Assembly (NCBI GenBank): GCA_037974665.1
Contig: CM075778.1
Span: forward strand, 6,251,001 to 6,315,000
From: Ehretia macrophylla
Taxonomy: Eukaryota; Streptophyta; Magnoliopsida; Boraginales; Ehretiaceae
Direction of reading: 5' to 3'
DNA: 64,000 bases
The notes below the pieces were generated by a model. It was not told the origin of the DNA. It searched no databases and saw nothing but the letters and a program-made list of their open reading frames with translations. Positions within the stretch are counted from its first letter, which is position 1; the number at the start of each line of letters is the position of its first letter. Shown here piece by piece: positions 57,808 through 64,000 of this stretch. Both the position numbers and the translations under genes were made by a program.

Positions 57808-59304
57808 GGGCAAAAACCATTTTAGTCCCTGAGGTTTTAGCTAAAGACCAACTTGGTCCCTCAGTTCTGTCAAAAAACCAAAATGGTCCCTGCCGTTAAG
57901 TTGATTCCGTTATAATTAACCAACTTAAGGATATTAATGTCATTTTACACTTCAATAATAATAAATAAATAAAAATTGAAAGATTGATTCAATGGACAGT
58001 GGTATCCTCAACCCTTCCTTATCTCTAACGTCAAGTCACACACAAACACACAATTACACGGCGAAAGTTTGCTGTAAAACGAACATGTACCTTTAATTTT
58101 TTTTTTTAACTCTCGTATCTCTTCTCTCGCACAACACAAACACACACTATAACTAACATGAACTCTCCTTCATTTACCACCCAAAAAAAAAAATGAAAAA
58201 GATTTTGAAACGAATTTGAAAAAAAGCATCGATGTCGTTTTGACTCTAATCAAACCGGAAAAAATCTCTGATTTCTTTCACATCTCTCTGTATTGTGATT
58301 ACTTCATCAAAGTGAACCTCTGAATATCTATAACTATCCCTAAAGCTACATTTGACCTAACTAGATTCAAACAACAGTGTTGTGTTAAATTTTTTTAGCT
58401 TAGTTACCAAGTTTTTTTTCTTGAATTTCTTGTCTTTTGCTTAAAACCCAATAAAGAAAACTTAATTTTTTTGTGCCTCTATTGCTGTTTTTTACATTTT
58501 TCACCTCTTAGTATCATATTTGCTCATAATTAACTTACCATTAAGTTTGAAACTTTTTCTATAACTATTTCTCCTTACAGTTCTTTTCTTTTGTTTAAGA
58601 TTCTAGCTTTGGTTATGTATATGCTTGTAATTATATAGGTTTTCTGTTTAATTTATGGATAGTTGAGAATTTTATGTGATATTGGTTTGTGTTATATCAA
58701 AGCAACAGTCTTTTGTTGAATTTTTTTTTAACTTGTTTCAGTCACTAATTTTTGGAGGTTTTATGTTCTTGGTCCTTATAGTTTTGCAGATTGGAAGTTG
58801 TTTTATGTATTGGTTATGCAGAGTGGTATTTTAAAAAATAGTAGATTGAAGAAGAATGGCTTGTCTTGGATCAATGGAGAGCTTGGTAGGGCTGATTTTG
58901 CTATTTATCTTTTCAATTTCGGATGCATACACCAATCCTACAGATGGTAAAGTTTATTATAGTTATGTATTTGTTAATTCATTTGCTGTTTAATTGACCG
59001 AAAACTTAGTACATGAAAATGGATTGTGTAATTATGATCGTATGAAATTAATTCTATCCATGACTTGTTTATTCACTGTAAATTGACTAAAGATTCTTGC
59101 AATGGCTATCCTTTAATTTTTTTTTTCCCATTCAATACATCAGCAACAGAACTAAAGGGCAGGGGCATAAAGGTCTTTGCATTCGGTCAACCCTTTGACC
59201 GTTAACAGCACACTAACAGTAGGGACCATTTTGGTTTTTTGACAGAACTCAGGGACCAAGTTGGTCTTTAGTTAAAACCTCAGGAACTAAAATGATTTTT
59301 GCCC
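57808..59304. mobile_element. Putative Pack-MULE: TIR element carrying a gene fragment
   Basis: Long terminal inverted repeats: 57808-57895 (GGGCAAAAACCATTTTAGTC...) and 59217-59304 are reverse complements with only about five mismatches in roughly 88 bp. Flanks TTAGTTATTT (57798-57807) and TTACTTATTT (59305-59314) match at 9 of 10 positions, a target duplication of the size made by Mutator-like elements. There is no transposase. The interior contains a leader-like region and a coding exon with splice donor (58856-58946) that resembles the start of a host gene, which defines a Pack-MULE. Confidence 0.78.
58856..58946 (+). pseudogene. Captured first coding exon, SRF-type LRR receptor kinase-like
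   Basis: ATG followed by 30 codons: MACLGSMESLVGLILLFIFS then ISDAYTNPTD, i.e. a signal peptide ending at a typical Ala site plus a short mature start. It then splits in phase 1 at G/GTAAAG, a good donor. A likely acceptor (GTTATGCAG at 58813-58821) ahead of the ATG suggests a 5' untranslated intron. 'A.TNPTD(V)' directly after the signal peptide with a phase-1 intron is what I recall for STRUBBELIG-receptor-family genes. No second exon (LRR part) is found before the right TIR. The parent gene is inference. Confidence 0.55.
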
Positions 59305-59651
59305 TTACTTATTTACACGACCCTGCACTACTTTGGTTAGGTTCTTGTCACCACAATAAGCACTGAGCAATATCTCACACCATACGCACCCGATAGCCTA
59401 GCAACAAATAAGGAGAAGTAATATCTGACAAGTCTGGATTTAAAATTCCTTAGCTACTTATTAGGTTCACACTTTTTACTGACTTAGAGTATGTGTTGAG
59501 GCGCACCGCCACATTCATAAATTTATCAGTTAGTGGTTAACAAAAAAAAAAAAATTTCTCACACCATACATTGAGCACCATGTCAAATAGTGCTCCTCCA
59601 CTTGCTTCATCATTATTTTATGGAGTTCAAAGCTGAATTACAACTCAGTAG

Positions 59652-59676
59652 ATATATATATATATATATATATATA
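59652..59676. repeat. (AT)n microsatellite
   Basis: Uninterrupted alternating AT of about 25 bp. Confidence 0.9.
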
Positions 59677-60301
59677 AAAGCCAATTATACATGCTTTTTA
59701 GTATTTGGACTAACATGTTTGACCAATAAGTGCGTAAATTCTCGAGTGCAGCGGTGCTCTCTCCTCCTCCCAACATGCACCAAATTAGTAAAAGATAAAA
59801 TTATAAAATAGTGAAGAGTTTTGAATATGCGATCTCACAAAAACGATTTCACTTCCATTATTACTGGATCATGCACCCAGTAACACTTTTTTTTTTTGCT
59901 AAGTGCCCCCAGTAACACTTGATCAGAAATAAGCCATACAGATTCCATTGGCTGCCCACTCAGTAAGCAAAGGAATATGTTTTTCCAAAAAAATGGATTG
60001 GCATCTTTGACTTATTAGGCTTCATATGCTAAGTTTTTCAAAAAGACCATCTATGATGGAAGGAAAGTTATCAAGCCCCAATTGGGAATTAAGTGATCAA
60101 TTTTTTGTTTTCAACAAGCAACTCACCGGGGGTAAGACTTCATTGGTTTATGGCAAGACTATAAATTTCGTGATATATAAAGGTAAATTTATAAAAAAAA
60201 TTCGGTGTAGACTAAAATACATAATTTTTTAATTATATGAGTATATATTTTTTTTAGTAGGAGTTAATTAATTTTTTTGACTAAGTATACATAAATTTTT
60301 T

Positions 60302-60313
<12 letters not shown>

Positions 60314-60341
<28 letters not shown>
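60314..60341. repeat. (AT)n microsatellite
   Basis: Uninterrupted alternating AT of about 28 bp, after an A run. Confidence 0.9.
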
Positions 60342-60345
<4 letters not shown>

Positions 60346-61932
60346 TAACCTTTTTTTGGATTAGTAATATACATCCACCAACGACTAAACAATTTTTGTA
60401 ATAGGATGACATGAGTTTGAAATTAAAAATATGAACAATCATCACCTAACATCATGCATAGTGCAACCCGTGAATGGAATATATGAGATGAGACAAACGA
60501 TGGCATGCTAGGAAATTGCAGCCTCCAAACGCATGGTTACAAATTTCCCCTCCGTTTGTGGTTCCTCTTCTTGCAGGGCGGAAAAAAAGCTATATTTTAT
60601 TTGATCACATTATTAAATTTATCATGGAAGTCATCAATAATTTATGCAGCTTCTGAATTTTTCTTTCCTTTCTTTTGACATTTGAATTTTTCTTTCCTCA
60701 GTTTCTTGATTTCTACTTCTGATTTTATGCAGAAATTTAAAAGGCCGAAATTCAGTAACAAACAGGTAATGCATTCCCCAACTCCCCACAGGGCGCTTAT
60801 ACCAATGTTAAGGATTCAGATCGAGTTTCAAAGTACTCTTTCATTTAATTTAAAAAGACAGTTAGTTACATAAAATTCGATTACGCACTAAATTAAAAGA
60901 AAGATGATAGTCATTTTAGATAGCATTAACCTTACATTTTTATAAGTAATTATTTTCAAAATTCGAACCTGTACTATAATAATTTTATCAATGCGCCAAG
61001 CTTCCCTTCTATTTTCATTCTACTTAGGGAAGTAAAATAACATGATTGTATTATGTCATTAAGGCAAGCAACTGAAAATGCTGATAGTAAAAGTATGGTA
61101 TTTTAAAAGTTTAAGATATTAGAGAGTAATTTTTTTATATATAATTACATTCAATACATTTTTTCATGTGTAGATAAGGTTCATTTTGAGTAACGCACAT
61201 GGATAATTTTTCATTTCAATTGACATTAAGGAAGGAAAATGACTTAATACCAATTTGACCAGATTTGTCTTTAAATAAGTGACGGTGAAACTTAAATTTA
61301 AAATGGTTTGGTAACTTAAATTTAAACACTATATTTACTAGCCCCATTTAAAAATTTAAATTATTTTAAATAAATCTATTATATTTATTTATCATTCATG
61401 TTGGAGCTGCACAAACATCCATTTCCATGGGCTGCCGAGTTATCTAATTATCCAACTTAGACCACTGAACCAAAACGACAAAAAATGTTCACATGTTCTT
61501 GTGCTATTAGATCAACCGAATACCAAAGATAGAAAATTATTCTCTTCTTTTATATGCAATGTTTTAGTTGTATATTACAGCCCCACATATTTACAGAAAT
61601 AAATCTATTCATAATGTTATTAGTGTTATGAACAAGATCTAATAATTACAAATTGTTAATTACAGAACATTTGACGTAACATAGATAATAATGAATAAAT
61701 AAGAGTTAATATCATTCAATTGTCATGAGGAATCCTTCCAGTAGTATCGGCCATTTACCCCACTTCCCTCCACATTTAATCAAGTGGTTGTGTTATCCAA
61801 TAAAAAGACCTATTTATCATATAACTATTATAATGAAAGATATATTTTTAGATAATGAATATACAAAGATAGAAATGATGTAAATAGTTCACAACTGTTA
61901 GATTTCGTCACGTTATGGTAACACTTACATGT

Positions 61933-61940
61933 TATATAAA
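61933..61940 (+). promoter_or_regulatory. TATA box of thionin-like gene 2
   Basis: TATATAAA in ATGTTATATAAAACC, 78-85 bp upstream of the ATG at 62018. Confidence 0.6.
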
Positions 61941-62017
61941 ACCTTCACAAGACCAAGTGATAGGTACAGCTTAAGATCTGCCTGATAGGCCACATCATAC
62001 CTTGAGCATAGTGACAA

Positions 62018-63016
62018 ATGGAGGTCAGGAAGTTGAGAGCACTTGTAATGGTGGTAATGGCTTTTGGAGTGCTGATAGGACAATCTTCTGCTTCTTTCAA
62101 AGATTGCTATGCTAAATGCTTTGTTTTTTGTATGATTGAGCCTTCTCAGACTATTTGTACCTGCGCTACTAGTTGCTTGAAGAGTTGCATCTTCTCAGAT
62201 AGCCCACAAAGTCTTCAAGATGATGATATGAATAAGAATCACAACTTCTGCAAGCTTGGTTGTGCTTTCTCTATGTGCTCTGGTGTTAGCTCTAAACAGA
62301 AACCTAGTAAGTATATATGTTATTCTTCCTTTTATCTCTCTTCATGTCATGCTCGAGAGTAGAACTAGTGTTATAAGTTTAAAAATCATTATTTTGGACC
62401 TCAAATTCTAAGGAACTCGAGTTATTACATGAAATCAAAGTACTCACTTATTATGTCTCCTACTAATGTGTGACATTACAATCACTACCGTTGAGGACAT
62501 AAAGTCCTCTTCGGGACCATAGTCACTCAGGACTAATACTTGCTCTAAATTCCTTTCTATCATTTCCCAAGCCTGAAATCTCATACCCACAAGCAAGTCG
62601 TATTCAAAAATTCTTCTCGATAGGGGTTAAAACATATAATTTTTCAACTATGTAAGTACTTATGTTTTTAGCAGGGCTAATTAATTTATTTAACTAAAAA
62701 TACATAGATGTTTAATACATGAAAATTTTAACGCTCTTTTCGGCTAGTGGGAGAACCTAATGTACATCTACTATCGTTTGCAAACAAGACTAGTATCACT
62801 AATCCATAATCCAGAATGGTATCTAAGTTTAAACCCGCAACACTCACCACTAGAGGACTCACTTATCATATTTCTCCGATGTGAGACACTGCACACACTC
62901 ACATACCCGCACAGCCTCGCATGCTAACTTCACTTGTCTATTCAGATGCAGAGAAAGTTGATGGCTGTGTGGGATCCTGCTCCAAGATGTGCACCAAGAA
63001 CTACTTGTCACCTTAG
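62018..63016 (+). CDS. Thionin-like secreted cysteine-rich peptide 2
   Basis: Two exons, 62018-62306 and 62946-63016 (GT-AG, phase 1), 119 aa. Signal peptide at residues 1 to about 26 (VMVVMAFGVLIGQSSA). The mature region has FKDCYAKCFVFC, CTCATSCLKSC, NFCKLGCAFSMC and, from exon 2, DGCVGSCSKMC. It shares cysteine layout, start context (SFKDC versus TFKRC) and intron phase with the gene at 56359-56837, so they are diverged paralogues in opposite orientation. It differs by an insertion of about 10 residues (SPQSLQDDDMNKNHN). The 639 bp intron holds repeat-like sequence. Intron retention would add a different tail ending at 62362. Function is inferred from family only. Confidence 0.85.
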
Positions 63017-64000
63017 GCTGTCATGCAACTCTTCACCAATGCTTTTTCCTTTGTTTGTTATTTTCTGTCTCCTATTTCTTGGTTGGATTGATAAGTTTAT
63101 GTTTAATGTTAAACAGAGGGATGCTGTTAGAGTTTAGATCAGAACTAAATTATTATTAGGCTTCTCAAACACGTTGAAAATTCGTTCCAAAATCTCTCGT
63201 CTGGAATTTATTTTCTGGTTTCTGTTTTGGGTTTTTCTTCTTAACCAATTGTAATTTTGAATTCCATCCCGGAATTTTCTTCTATTGGCATATTAGTTTT
63301 GCTCCAAGATCTCAAGTTTAATAATTTGTTCATTTTGATATTTTGATCACTATAAAGAATGTTTATGCAGTGTGAATTATGATACAATTACACTAAATTT
63401 TGTTGGTCTTTCTCATTCATTATTTTGCCATGGGCCATCATTGGTTATTGGGTCTATTAGCTGCATTGCTACATAAACATAAGAAGCAAATTTGTAACAG
63501 TATCGTTTTGTTACCGTGATAACGTAATGGTAAAATTGTCGTGAACTTCGAGAAATTCATATCTCACACATAACGAGAGCTTTGTAATTGAATTGCCCTT
63601 TATAATTTTGTCTTTCTTGTAGCATCGTTTGAGCACGTGTATAACATACCAAAATGCATATTAACATCCGGAGGTCATATGGGAAAGAGAGTAACGCTCT
63701 TCTTTAAAGTTGCAAATAAAATAGAAAACAGACAAGACAAAAAGTTAGAAGCGGTCAAACTTCTTGAATGAAAGAACAAAGAGTTTTAATAGTGATTGGG
63801 GAAGATTCTGAATCAATAAATTGAGCTAAAACTGTTTACCATTAGCACAAGAGCAAACAACATAATCATAGTAAGTATATAAAAAGAATTGATTTCCACT
63901 GGTAATAGTAGCACTTGCAAAAAATAAAATCAATAAAAATTTCTCAGATAATGCCGGATGATGTGGCTCACTCTGAGACCCACTCCCCACCGAGTCTAAG
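63017..64000. other. 3' flank of thionin-like gene 2, no further gene seen
   Basis: The first 150-400 bp are probably 3' untranslated. The rest is AT-rich without a recognisable coding region or RNA gene. Confidence 0.45.

Larger units (their letters stand above)
59305..61932. other. AT-rich intergenic DNA between the Pack-MULE and thionin-like gene 2
   Basis: No gene was recognised. It contains two TA microsatellites (59652-59676 and 60314-60341). A stretch at about 60195-60400 resembles 62620-62780 in the thionin-like gene 2 intron (AGTTAATTAATTTTTTTGAC / GGCTAATTAATTTATTTAAC), another dispersed repeat. Confidence 0.5.

Noticed and set aside
1-64000. CRISPR arrays, rRNA or tRNA genes
   Set aside because: No regularly spaced repeats with unique spacers and no convincing tRNA or rRNA sequence was seen; the PBS motifs are tRNA-complementary, not genes.

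Overview
This window is nuclear DNA from a flowering plant, almost certainly a eudicot. The evidence is multi-exon genes with GT-AG introns, AT-rich intergenic DNA, Ty3/gypsy retrotransposons of the Tat type, MULE- and hAT-like elements, and plant-specific gene families. I cannot name the species from the sequence alone.

Layout, left to right. A decayed LINE fragment (1-640), a foldback element and small repeats lie left of a young but gag-less Tat retrotransposon (3180-10575; LTRs differ at 8 of 470 positions; target duplication ATGGG). A second foldback element follows, then the gene for centromere protein CENP-C (coding 13039-18269, 11 exons found). The interval 19992-42288 is a compound block of related Tat elements. 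One copy reads rightward (19992-29281). It is joined head-on at about 29281/29282 to leftward copies that share one LTR (29860-30319) and end in the LTR at 41829-42288. The gag gene of the leftward copy is split by a 2.5 kb solo LTR of a different family (38448-40951). The right third carries an F-box/kelch gene (45867-46934), a leftward MLN51/Barentsz-type exon junction complex gene (49020-54838, 9 coding exons, one GC-AG intron), a foldback MITE, and two thionin-like secreted cysteine-rich peptide genes (56359-56837 minus; 62018-63016 plus). Between these two lies a 1.5 kb TIR element (57808-59304) that looks like a Pack-MULE carrying the first coding exon of a receptor-kinase-like gene.

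How things work together. The host genes are unrelated housekeeping, regulatory and defence loci: kinetochore assembly, ubiquitin ligase adaptor, mRNA quality control and localisation, and secreted peptides. The Tat copies show the usual order LTR-PBS-gag-PR-RT-RNaseH-second RNaseH-INT-tandem repeats-extra gene-PPT-LTR. The extra gene is antisense to the element. All three copies keep a 71-73 nt phase-0 GT-AG intron in it, and the two copies that still have its 5' flank keep a TATA box 210-255 bp upstream of its ATG. So it looks like a self-contained gene riding in antisense inside the retrotransposon.

Main points for a second look: the antisense gene, the Pack-MULE, the gag deletion with its 20 bp duplication scar, the head-on junction, and the GC-AG intron before the 28 nt last coding exon of MLN51. 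All exon boundaries were placed by eye from splice consensus and frame; none was checked against transcripts.
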